Shown here one piece after another: positions 26,507 through 34,732 of a stretch of DNA of 64,000 bases. The position numbers were made by a program, and so were the translations under genes. Origin of the DNA: Deminuibacter sp966424055. GTDB lineage: Bacteria > Bacteroidota > Bacteroidia > Chitinophagales > Chitinophagaceae. The stretch is taken from contig CBJLMB010000010.1 of the NCBI GenBank assembly GCA_966424055.1, forward strand, positions 62,001-126,000. Direction: 5' to 3'. Position 1 is the stretch's first letter, and every line of letters starts with the position of its first letter. The notes under the pieces were generated by a model. It searched no databases and was not told the DNA's origin. It saw nothing but the letters and a program-made list of their open reading frames with translations.

Positions 26507-27090
26507 AAAATCTTCTTCTTAAAACTAAGCCTGGCTAAATCAATTGGTCTTGTTGGGTAAAAGACAATACCCGTGTTCTGTTTGCTGCAAACCCTATGCA
26601 AACCTTGTGCTAAACTAATGTTAAGGCGCCGCTGCCGCTTACAAATCGTCATTAATACAGCTGCTATTGAAACAGATGCAGACAGATTTGCAGCCAACCG
26701 GTAGTAATGTCTGTCATTCGACCGCTACCAACCGTGCTGAATTGAAACGGACAGTGATTGTCTGGAAATGGACGTTTTAATAAAAAGATTTAAATAAACT
26801 GTTGATTTGTAACAATATATTACCCGCTATTCTGCCGGAGTGCTGTAGAAGGCTAACCGTCGCCCGCGTCCCGCGGGTGACGGTTAGCCATGCAGCCTCC
26901 TGCTGCCGGTATACGGGTCAATCAGTAAATACCTGCGGCTATCCTGTTTTAGCATGCTGTCCATATATGGTCGCTTAATTTTTCAGAAAAATGAAAACAC
27001 CGGTCCTTACCCATACACTTAGCTGCTGCAGCATTCCCTTGTTTGCACAAACGCAAAAAATAACCATACCAAATAACCATACCCGCTTCA
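26507..27090. other. gene-poor region with one long hairpin
   Basis: No convincing gene is seen. A short plus-strand frame at 26991 (MKTPVLTHTLSCCSIPLFAQ) resembles a signal peptide but stops after 38 codons. A long inverted repeat lies at 26851-26889. The AraC-type gene's promoter should lie near its right-hand start. Confidence 0.4.
26851..26889. repeat. 18-bp-arm inverted repeat without T-tract
   Basis: GGCTAACCGTCGCCCGCG, loop TCC, then CGCGGGTGACGGTTAGCC: the arms pair over 18 positions with one G-T step. No run of T follows, so it is not a standard terminator. Confidence 0.85.
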
Positions 27091-27234
27091 ATGAATGCCA
27101 TGGATAATATGGATTATGGCAATCTGGATAAACAATTGCCTGACAGCAGTATAAAAAGCACGCCTTTGCGAAAAAAGACCGGTGCAGATTTCTGTTCATC
27201 TGCCCATACCATTAGCTTTGCAGGCGGCAGATGA
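27091..27234 (+). CDS. small open frame of uncertain status
   Basis: This 47-residue frame (MNAMDNMDYGNLDKQLPDSS, then TGADFCSSAHTISFAGGR) has a stop codon that overlaps the ATG of the next frame (ATGA). It matches no family I know. The overlap suggests translational coupling, but the frame is short and may be chance or a remnant. Confidence 0.25.
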   Translation: MNAMDNMDYGNLDKQLPDSSIKSTPLRKKTGADFCSSAHTISFAGGR

Positions 27235-27617
27235 AGTACCGCGATCATTCATATATACAGCGCCTGGCACGCATACTGCTCCTGGCCGGCTATTTGTTAT
27301 TGCTGGGTGCGCAAACCTGCAGCCGCTTTTATGCTGCTGCCAACCTGGTGCAGCCTGCACAGCTGGCTGTGATCATTGCCAGTCATACAGGTGAGCAGGG
27401 CATTGCTGCCGAGCGGGTAAAAGACGGCGGATCTGCCCTGCATCTCCGCATGGACAAACGGTACCAGCAGCAGGCTGCTGCCTGTATTACCGCTGCTGTT
27501 GCTGTACCGCTCCCCAAATGTTTTAATCTTCCCGCACCACTTCCTGGCATGCCCTTGCGGTGCGTTTTTCGTTTCAACGACAAACCCCCGGGATTAAGAG
27601 GGCCGCCTTTAGGCTAA
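27231..27617 (+). CDS. small membrane-anchored protein ending in LRGPP
   Basis: This 128-residue protein has one N-terminal hydrophobic helix (RILLLAGYLLLLGAQ), then a polar region (RFYAAANLVQPAQLAVIIAS, MDKRYQQQAAACI) and the ending PGLRGPPLG. From memory, small Bacteroidota proteins with one N-terminal helix and a C-terminal LRGPP motif often precede TonB-dependent receptor or metal-efflux genes. Here no such gene follows, so this may be a leftover of a lost locus. The family link is from recall and unverified. Codon content is rich in Ala/Gln/Pro. Confidence 0.45.
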   Translation: MKYRDHSYIQRLARILLLAGYLLLLGAQTCSRFYAAANLVQPAQLAVIIASHTGEQGIAAERVKDGGSALHLRMDKRYQQQAAACITAAVAVPLPKCFNLPAPLPGMPLRCVFRFNDKPPGLRGPPLG

Positions 27618-27882
27618 CCCAGGTTCCTGGTTTGATCAGTAGCTCTTGCAGCTGCAAACCATGAGCGCTAAGCGGTGCGGCGGGACCTGAAAAATGCTTT
27701 CTTTCTGCGTTTTTTGCGTATTCCGCGAGATGAATTGCTTGTAGCCTATTACCGGCTTACCGCTTTTGCTTAGCACACCTTACCTGCAGCAGTGACTGCG
27801 GCATTTGGATGGTTCTGCAGGCTGTCTGTATTATTTTTCTCCTTCACCAGAAAACATTTTATTTCCTCAATCAATATTCTGC
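27618..27882. other. intergenic stretch with inverse copy of the TCTCGCGG repeat
   Basis: At 27697-27730 it reads GCTTTCTTTCTGCG, TTTTTT, GCGTATTCCGCGAGA, the inverse of the element at 1730-1751 with an internal extension. The rest holds the upstream region of the phosphatase gene; no gene is seen. Confidence 0.5.
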
Positions 27883-29505
27883 ATGAAACATTTATTCCCT
27901 ATACTGGCCTGTTTTGCTGTGTTACAGGGCCAGGCTCAAACCGTATCCAGACCTAAACTGGTAGTAGGCATTGTTGTTGACCAGATGCGCTGGGATTATC
28001 TGTACCGTTACCAGAACCGTTATGGTACAGGCGGTTTTCAGCGTATGCTGAACGAAGGCTATTCTTGTGAAAACACGCTGATCAGCCATCTGCCTTCTTT
28101 TACGGCAGTAGGGCACAGCACTATTTATACAGGCTCTGTTCCCGCTATTCATGGTATTACCGGTAATGACTGGATAGACCAGGCAAGCGGAAAGGATATG
28201 TACTGTACCAGCGATTCAACTGTTCAGCCAGTGGGTACACCCACGGCAGCAGGTAAAATGTCGCCCCGCAATTTGCTGGCAACCACCATCACCGATGAAC
28301 TGCGCATCGCCAGCAATTACCAGTCGAAAGTGGTAGGGGTATCACTGAAAGACCGCGCATCGATACTACCCGCAGGGCATACGCCTACCGCAGCTTTCTG
28401 GATGGATGATTCCACCGGCCGGTTTATCACCAGCACCTGGTACATGAAAAACCTGCCTGAATGGGTACAGCGGTTCAATGAACAGAAAGAACCTGAAAAA
28501 CTGATGGCCGGTAAATGGAATACATTGTATCCCATCAACAGCTACACACAAAGCACGGCAGATGATGTGCCCTGGGAAGGATTGGGCACCGGCGAGCAGG
28601 CGCCTGTTTTTCCGCATGATGTGGCGCGGTTTTATCAACAGAACCATGAATCTATCAGGAGCACGCCTTTCGGTAATACGCTCACGCTCGATTTTGCAAA
28701 AGCAGCAGTAGATGGCTATGCTTTGGGCCAGGGCAATAACACAGATTTTTTAACCATCAACTGTGCGTCTACTGATTATGTAGGACACAAATACGGTCCT
28801 AATTCCATTGAGGTAGAAGATACTTACCTGCGGCTGGATAAAGACCTGGCAGCTTTTTTTGCTTACCTGGATAAAAAAATAGGTAAGGGCAACTACCTTG
28901 TTTTCCTCACTGCCGACCATGGTGGCTCACATGCCATCCGCTATATGCAGGCACACCAGCTGCCGGCAGATTTTATACAGGGAAGGGATATACTTGCCGG
29001 ACTGAACACAACACTGAAAGCAAAATTCGGCGTAGATAAACTGGTATTGTCAGGTGCCAATTATTATATCAATTTTAATCACAAGGCCATCGCCGCAAAC
29101 GGATTGAATGCTGACAGCATCCGTCAAACAGCGATAGCTTTCCTGGAACAGCAGCCGGGTATCCAGTTTGTTGTGGATGTGGCTAATATAGGCCGCAGTT
29201 CTGTGCCACAGCCTATACAGCAAATGATCATCAATGGCTATAACCGCAAACGTTGTGGTGAAATCACCATCGTTCCCGAACCAGGCTGGTTTGAAGGCAG
29301 CCAGAGAGGTACCACGCATGGCACCTGGAACCTGGCCGATATCCATATCCCGCTGTTGTTCATGGGCTGGGGTATTCATCATGGTGCTACCAACCGTACG
29401 GTACACATGACCGATATCGCACCTACTATGGCAGCACTGCTGCATATCCAGATGCCCAACGGATGTGTGGGCAATGTAATTGAAGAAGCTATAGGCAACA
29501 AGTGA
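27883..29505 (+). CDS. pafA: PafA-type alkaline phosphatase, exported
   Basis: This 540-residue protein has a signal peptide (LFPILACFAVLQGQAQ). The alkaline phosphatase superfamily core shows metal ligand D33 (VGIVVDQMRWDYLYRY), predicted nucleophile Thr74 in PSFTAVGHSTIYTG, the PafA-type phosphate-contacting Lys/Arg pair in GVSLKDRASILPAGH, and zinc ligands in FLTADHGGSHAIRY and GTTHGTWNLADIHIPL. PafA is the calcium- or zinc-dependent Bacteroidota phosphomonoesterase that frees phosphate in the periplasm and acts even when phosphate is plentiful. The ATG at 27883 begins the signal peptide. It stands alone, closed by the terminator at 29521-29564. Confidence 0.92.
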   Translation: MKHLFPILACFAVLQGQAQTVSRPKLVVGIVVDQMRWDYLYRYQNRYGTGGFQRMLNEGYSCENTLISHLPSFTAVGHSTIYTGSVPAIHGITGNDWIDQASGKDMYCTSDSTVQPVGTPTAAGKMSPRNLLATTITDELRIASNYQSKVVGVSLKDRASILPAGHTPTAAFWMDDSTGRFITSTWYMKNLPEWVQRFNEQKEPEKLMAGKWNTLYPINSYTQSTADDVPWEGLGTGEQAPVFPHDVARFYQQNHESIRSTPFGNTLTLDFAKAAVDGYALGQGNNTDFLTINCASTDYVGHKYGPNSIEVEDTYLRLDKDLAAFFAYLDKKIGKGNYLVFLTADHGGSHAIRYMQAHQLPADFIQGRDILAGLNTTLKAKFGVDKLVLSGANYYINFNHKAIAANGLNADSIRQTAIAFLEQQPGIQFVVDVANIGRSSVPQPIQQMIINGYNRKRCGEITIVPEPGWFEGSQRGTTHGTWNLADIHIPLLFMGWGIHHGATNRTVHMTDIAPTMAALLHIQMPNGCVGNVIEEAIGNK

Positions 29506-29520
29506 CCTGGTATAATACGA

Positions 29521-29564
29521 TTAAATAAAAAGGGTGACCGGAAATGGTCACCCTTTTTATTTAA
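29521..29564. terminator. bidirectional terminator, perfect 19-bp arms
   Basis: TTAAATAAAAAGGGTGACC and its exact inverse complement flank GGAAAT. The A and T tracts let it end both the phosphatase transcript and the minus-strand DoxX-like gene (end 29604). Confidence 0.95.
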
Positions 29565-29603
29565 ATATATATTGAGTGATGATAGCCTAAATTGCCTACA
29601 AGC

Positions 29604-29999
29604 TTAGTTGGAGAAATGGTTGCGCAGTTTATGATCACGCAGGTACAGTCCCAGCCAAACGAGTATACCAAATACCACGGGGAAATAATAGGGCTCACCG
29701 ATACGCGCCATGGTGGCTACAGCCCCGCCAAGATAGGCAGTGAGCAATACCGCACCAATAAATGCAGTACGCGGAATGGCATAAAGAATGGTAGCGATGA
29801 GCAATACAACCCCCATCGGTACAAGGCTTGATGCAGACCAGCCCAGGCGGATGGTACCATCTATCGCATGCTGTTCTTTAAATAGTTTGAGCGCCGCATC
29901 GAATAACAGGAACAATATGCATAAAATAGAGATGATACGTCCGGTCCATAAAGCGCCTTTGGATGAAGATTTTTTGGTGGCAATAGCTTGCGTTTCCAT
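29604..29999 (-). CDS. DoxX-like small membrane protein
   Basis: This protein of about 131 residues has four membrane helices (IISILCILFLLFDAALKLF, LVPMGVVLLIATILYAIP, FIGAVLLTAYLGGAVATM, FPVVFGILVWLGLYLRD) in the DoxX-like family layout, including the conserved LFDAALK and LGGAVATMAR regions. The biochemical role of these proteins is not established; some are linked to redox or sulfur metabolism. The ATG at 29999 is preferred over a TTG two codons upstream. Confidence 0.85.
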   Translation of the reverse strand: METQAIATKKSSSKGALWTGRIISILCILFLLFDAALKLFKEQHAIDGTIRLGWSASSLVPMGVVLLIATILYAIPRTAFIGAVLLTAYLGGAVATMARIGEPYYFPVVFGILVWLGLYLRDHKLRNHFSN

Positions 30000-30005
30000 A
30001 AACAA

Positions 30006-30291
30006 TGTTTTTAGTTAGTTAAACAGTAGGTGGATGATTTGAATGATCTTACACAAACCTACGAGCAATATTGCGTTCCCGGAATGTGTGAATGCGGCAA
30101 TCTCAGGGGGTGAATGCGGCCCGGGATGGTGGATGGTTGAGGGTGGGCTGCTGAGCGCAGTCGAAGCAGCTTACTGCGGACTGAGCGATAGTCGAAGGCC
30201 GCTGGAGCGGTAGTTTTTTTCTTCTACTAAAACCATTTTGCTATCTTTAGTCGGCACTATTTTATCCTTTTACCAAGCAACCTGTTTAACA
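30006..30291. other. intergenic region with CTGAGCG-AGTCGAAG repeats
   Basis: Two related elements, at 30147-30170 (GCTG, CTGAGCGCAGTCGAAG, CAGC) and 30176-30202 (GCGGA, CTGAGCGATAGTCGAAG, GCCGC), lie between the DoxX-like and beta-galactosidase genes. A promoter-like TATCTTTA is at 30242-30249, 43 bp before the galactosidase ATG. Confidence 0.5.
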
Positions 30292-33200
30292 ATGCGTTTT
30301 ATATCTCCATTCCTATTTGTTTTATCAATTTTACTTTTTAATGCACATGCTATTGCCGGCCCCGGCAATACCGATAGCAGCGGCAACGCCTCTGTTCCAC
30401 CAGAAATACAAAACCCGGAATGTATTGGCATCAATAAACAACCCGCACATGCCACACTGATGCCATATGGCAACCTGCAGGAAGCCTTGCGCGCCAACAG
30501 GCATGCTTCTTCTTTCAGCACCAGCCTGAACGGTATGTGGAAATTTAACTGGGTGGCATGGCCACAACAAAGACCGGTAGATTTTTATAAACCTTCTTTC
30601 GATGTATCAAAATGGAAAGAGATCAAAGTGCCGTCCAACTGGCAGGTCGAAGGATATGGAACACCTTATTACAGCAACTACACGTATATTTTCCAGAAAG
30701 ATTTTCCGCGTGTAATGAGCACGCCGCCTGAAAAATATACCGCTTATAAAGAAAGAAACCCGGTAGGCAGCTACCGCCGCAATTTTGTAGTGCCCGCCGG
30801 ATGGAATGGCCGCCGCATTTTTCTCACCTTCGACGGTGTCGATGCAGGCTTCTTCCTCTGGATCAATGGCCATAAGGTAGGCTACGGCGTAAACAGCCGC
30901 AATGCCGCAGATTTTGATATTACCCCTTATGTGCAAACAGGAAATAATATGGTGGCAGTAGAGGTCTACCGCTTTACCACCGGCAGCTACCTGGAAGACC
31001 AGGATATGTGGCGGCTCAGTGGTATTTTTCGCAATGTAACGCTATGGAGCAGTCCGCAGGAACATATCCGTGACTTTGCTGTCAATACACAGCTGGATGC
31101 ACAATATGAGAACGCTACACTGCAGGTAACAGCAAGGATAAAAAATTTCAGTAAACAACCTGTTGCTGCACGGCAGCTGGCAATAGCCCTGTATAAAGGC
31201 GATCAGCCTGTACAGGATGCAGCTGCAACGCTTGCTGTACCTGCTTTACAGCCAGGTGAAGAAACTACTGTGCATACAGGTATACAGGTGGCTAATCCCT
31301 TGAAATGGACAGCAGAAACGCCCAACCTGTACACCACTGTGCTGTCCCTGAAAAAGGGAACAACCACCGAAGAAATTGTTTCCGCACGCACCGGCTTCCG
31401 CAGTGTTGAAATAAAAGGAAGGCAATTCCTGGTGAATGGTGTGCCGGTAAAATTAAAAGGTGTTAACCGTCATGAGCATTGGCCCGAGGTGGGACATGCG
31501 GTTACAGAGGAGCAGATGATCCGCGATCTTGAACTGATCAAGCAGGCAAACTGTAATCATGTACGTACCTGCCATTATTCTGATGATCCCCGCTGGTACG
31601 AGCTCTGCGATGAGTATGGCATTTACCTGCTGGCGGAAGCCAATGTAGAAAGCCATGGTGCCTGGGATGAGTTTAATGAAGAGCCCAGGATCAAAGCTGC
31701 TTTGATCGATCGCAATGTGGCCAATGTGGAGAATTTTAAAAATCACCCGGCAGTCATTATCTGGTCACTGGGCAATGAATGTGGCAGCGGTGGTTCTAAT
31801 TTCAGGGCAGTACTGCAAACAATAAAAAAGATCGATCCTTCAAGACCAACACACTATGAAGGTTTTGGTATTGGTGAAAAAAATCCTGCCGACCTCGACA
31901 GCCGCATGTACACATCTCCCGCTGAAGTAGAGAAAATTGCACAGGATAACAAATATGCCAAACCTTTTTACTTATGCGAATATGCCCATGCAATGTTCAA
32001 CTCCATGGGATCGGTTGATGAATACAATGAGCTGTTTGATAAGTATCCTGCCTTGCTGGGCGGCTGTATATGGGAATGGCAGGACCAGGGCCTCTGGAAC
32101 CGTCGTGATCCCAATCACCCGGTACTGGCTTTTGGCGGCGGTTTCGGGGAATATCCCAATGATCATTATTTTATTCATAAAGGCGTTATTGCCAGTGAAA
32201 GAAATCCTAAACCGCATTACCCGCAGTTGAAGCATGCCTACCAATGGATTGCAATAAAAGAAAAGGACCTGCAGAAAGGGATCATCACTATTCAGAACCG
32301 CTACCAGTTTATCGATATTGACCATTTTGCAGGTAAATGGATATTGTCAAAAAACGGCACCCCCATCGATTCAGGTAATATAGCCACAGGTAAACTGGAG
32401 CCGGGTAAAGCAATGGATGTGGAACTGCCTTTAACGTTTAAGGCGCAGCCGGGAGCAGCATATTTTTTGCGTGTTGCTTTTACCACCACAACAGATCAGT
32501 TATGGGCGGCCAAAGGCTTTGAAGTGGCTGCACAGCAATTCCGCCTGCCGGTAGATATACCAGCACCGGCCGCAGACGGTAAGGATGCCGCTCCTTTACA
32601 GATGGCGAATGGAACAAACAGCATCCGCATAAGCGGCCAGGGTTTTGCTGTTCAACTGGATAAGCATACAGGTACTATTACCCAGTTAATGCAGAACGAC
32701 CGGAATTTACTGGCAGCAGGCGGTGGCCCGCAGCTGCATTTGTGGCGCGCACCTCACCGCAATGATGATATGTGGGCTAATGAAGGATGGGAAAAATACG
32801 GCCTCAAACAATTGCAGTGGACAGCAGACAGTGTTGAAGTGATACAGCCCGAACCCGGCACTGTACGCATTACTGCGCGGCTTACCGGTAAGGGTAAACA
32901 GGGGTTCCTGGTACACCATACCGTGGTATACAATATCCTGGGAGATGGAACGGTTAAGGTGGATAATAAAGTAGATTTTTCCAATCCCCAGTTAGTACTG
33001 GCCAGGCTGGGGGTTCGCCTCCTGCTCGATAAAGACCTGGACCGCTTCAGTTATTTCGGCCGCGGCCCCATGGAAAACTATGCTGACAGGAAATCTGCTT
33101 TTGATGTAGGCGAATACAACAGTACCGTGGCTGAACAATTAACACCTTATGAAAAACCAATGGAATGTGGCAACCATGAAGATGTACGCTGGGCACATGT

Positions 33201-33468
33201 AAGCAATGCATCAGGTAATGGCCTTACAGTGAGCAGGGATACGGCTTTGTTACAGGTGTCTGCGCTTCCTTACAGGGATGAGGAGCTGGAACAGACAGAA
33301 TACCGCATTGATCTGCCCTCATCTGGCAGCACGGTGCTCTGCATCAGTGCACGTACACTGGGTGTAGGCTCTAATTCCTGCGGGCCACGTCCGCTGGGAC
33401 CCTATGTGGTACATGCTGTTCCTGCAACATTCAGCTACAAGCTGCAGTTGAAACCTGTAAAAAAATAG
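30292..33468 (+). CDS. lacZ: exported GH2 beta-galactosidase
   Basis: This 1058-residue protein has a signal peptide (to about residue 22), then the LacZ five-domain order. The sugar-binding domain runs about 75-230 (SLNGMWKFNWVAWPQQRPVD, DVSKWKEIKVPSNWQVEGYG, WRLSGIFRNVTLW). The immunoglobulin-like and TIM-barrel parts follow (VKLKGVNRHEHWPEVGHAVT), with acid/base Glu496 in WSLGNECGSG and nucleophile Glu563 in YLCEYAHAM. The C-terminal Bgal_small_N domain carries FGRGPMENYADRKSA. It hydrolyses beta-galactosides outside the cytoplasm. No transporter or regulator adjoins it. A palindromic repeat overlaps its stop codon. Confidence 0.95.
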   Translation: MRFISPFLFVLSILLFNAHAIAGPGNTDSSGNASVPPEIQNPECIGINKQPAHATLMPYGNLQEALRANRHASSFSTSLNGMWKFNWVAWPQQRPVDFYKPSFDVSKWKEIKVPSNWQVEGYGTPYYSNYTYIFQKDFPRVMSTPPEKYTAYKERNPVGSYRRNFVVPAGWNGRRIFLTFDGVDAGFFLWINGHKVGYGVNSRNAADFDITPYVQTGNNMVAVEVYRFTTGSYLEDQDMWRLSGIFRNVTLWSSPQEHIRDFAVNTQLDAQYENATLQVTARIKNFSKQPVAARQLAIALYKGDQPVQDAAATLAVPALQPGEETTVHTGIQVANPLKWTAETPNLYTTVLSLKKGTTTEEIVSARTGFRSVEIKGRQFLVNGVPVKLKGVNRHEHWPEVGHAVTEEQMIRDLELIKQANCNHVRTCHYSDDPRWYELCDEYGIYLLAEANVESHGAWDEFNEEPRIKAALIDRNVANVENFKNHPAVIIWSLGNECGSGGSNFRAVLQTIKKIDPSRPTHYEGFGIGEKNPADLDSRMYTSPAEVEKIAQDNKYAKPFYLCEYAHAMFNSMGSVDEYNELFDKYPALLGGCIWEWQDQGLWNRRDPNHPVLAFGGGFGEYPNDHYFIHKGVIASERNPKPHYPQLKHAYQWIAIKEKDLQKGIITIQNRYQFIDIDHFAGKWILSKNGTPIDSGNIATGKLEPGKAMDVELPLTFKAQPGAAYFLRVAFTTTTDQLWAAKGFEVAAQQFRLPVDIPAPAADGKDAAPLQMANGTNSIRISGQGFAVQLDKHTGTITQLMQNDRNLLAAGGGPQLHLWRAPHRNDDMWANEGWEKYGLKQLQWTADSVEVIQPEPGTVRITARLTGKGKQGFLVHHTVVYNILGDGTVKVDNKVDFSNPQLVLARLGVRLLLDKDLDRFSYFGRGPMENYADRKSAFDVGEYNSTVAEQLTPYEKPMECGNHEDVRWAHVSNASGNGLTVSRDTALLQVSALPYRDEELEQTEYRIDLPSSGSTVLCISARTLGVGSNSCGPRPLGPYVVHAVPATFSYKLQLKPVKK

Positions 33469-33498
33469 ATATTCCATATCTGCCAGATATGGAATATC
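33468..33498. repeat. AGATATTCC-family palindrome, copy 1
   Basis: GATATTCCATATCT, loop GCC, AGATATGGAATATC: perfect 14-bp arms beginning at the last base of the beta-galactosidase TAG. There is no T-tract. The same sequence occurs at 49140 and 49290 and in degraded form at 23243. Confidence 0.92.
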
Positions 33499-33509
33499 GT
33501 GTTCGGGTA

Positions 33510-33911
33510 CTACTTCGCAGGTGGCCCAGTACGCAGTTGGCTTTTTGCTGCTTTTGCCTGGTTCTCTTTTAGCCTGAAACAAACGATCTTATCTACCAGC
33601 GCAAGCGGCATCGGCTGACTGAGCGGGAACTGGACAGAACCTTTGGCCGATTTGAAACCTGCTATTTCTTTTGCAAATTTTTGGATGGCTGAAGGCATCG
33701 GGTAAAAACCAATGTGTTTGGCATAGCCGGCAAAGTATACCAGCATACCCTGATATTTATACGCAGGCATCTGGTAACTGATCATTTCCGCAGCTTCAGG
33801 CGCTGCTTTTTTAATGGCAGCCCTTATTTGCTCCAATGCTTCCTGTGTGCCTGCGGGAAAGCGGGCAATATACTGGTCAACCTCGTTCTGCTTCTTTTTT
33901 CCGGATGGCAT
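33510..33911 (-). CDS. DUF1801 / YdhG-like protein
   Basis: This 133-residue protein is of the DUF1801 family: VDQYIARFPAGTQEALEQIR, then PEAAEMISYQMPAYKYQGML, then HIGFYPMPSAIQKF and GSVQFPLSQPMPLALVDKIV. The Bacillus relative Fra (YdhG) was described as a frataxin-like iron chaperone; whether this protein binds iron is unknown. It is convergent with the beta-galactosidase gene; only the palindrome at 33468 lies between. Confidence 0.88.
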   Translation of the reverse strand: MPSGKKKQNEVDQYIARFPAGTQEALEQIRAAIKKAAPEAAEMISYQMPAYKYQGMLVYFAGYAKHIGFYPMPSAIQKFAKEIAGFKSAKGSVQFPLSQPMPLALVDKIVCFRLKENQAKAAKSQLRTGPPAK

Positions 33912-34088
33912 AGCCAGGTTATTTGGGTGTCAATGGTTTCCCGGCATTTTTTAATGCCGGTTTCTAATAACTAAATTAAAAAATATAAGCATGATTTTCT
34001 TGACCGGTGACGCATTCACCGGTCTAAAATAAACATGAACACATGCAACGTTTGGTTGTTGACAGCTCTCATGATACAAAATACCTGT

Positions 34089-34541
34089 ATGAAATATTAC
34101 CTGCTGCATGTATGGATGATCGGGCTTATTCTTGGCTTTGCCAGCTGCAAAAAGGATAGTCAGTCCGTTGATAAAAACATTCCTTCTTATCTCAAGGGAA
34201 CCTGGGAACTGCGGAAGAGGATCAGTTCTATTCCCACCATCAATTATCCCGAAGGCAATGGCAATAAACTGGAATTTACCGGCACCAGCTATAAACGATA
34301 TACTGACGGGCAACTGGCTAAAACCGGCACGTATACAATTGTGACAGACGGCTCTGTAACCCAGTCGGTTTGCCTGGTGATCGGGGATGGGCAGTTTAAA
34401 AACAGGATCATTTTTGACGGCGAAAATACCGGGACTAAAATCTTTCTCAATGTCACCGGGGATCAGCTGGAATTTATTAACGGTTGTTTTGCCGTTGATG
34501 CAGGCAGTTCTGTATTGTATGCAAGGGTAAAAACTCCCTAG
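34089..34541 (+). CDS. small lipoprotein, lipocalin-like size, function unknown
   Basis: This 150-residue protein has a signal peptide and lipobox (HVWMIGLILGFASC, Cys near residue 20). The rest reads as antiparallel strands (GTWELRKRISSI, LEFTGTSYKRYTDGQLAKTG, LFLNVTGDQLEFINGC-like end), similar in size and pattern to the lipocalin-like lipoproteins common in Bacteroidota. Two later Cys residues could form a disulfide. The ATG at 34089 gives the best signal peptide; in-frame ATGs at 34035 and 34071 are possible. No partner is evident. Confidence 0.75.
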   Translation: MKYYLLHVWMIGLILGFASCKKDSQSVDKNIPSYLKGTWELRKRISSIPTINYPEGNGNKLEFTGTSYKRYTDGQLAKTGTYTIVTDGSVTQSVCLVIGDGQFKNRIIFDGENTGTKIFLNVTGDQLEFINGCFAVDAGSSVLYARVKTP

Positions 34542-34732
34542 CCGCTATACCTGTCGCCTGTTTGCTGTTGTACCTGTTCCGTTCAACTCAGCACAGCATT
34601 GTATCGTAAACAGACAGTGCATATAGCCTGGCGCTTAAGTAAAAAGCTGGTTATTAGCCGGTTGTTTAACTGGCATTTGGCTGGATGAATAAAAGCATTG
34701 CGCTCCCTGTTTTCCTGATAAAACGTATTGCA

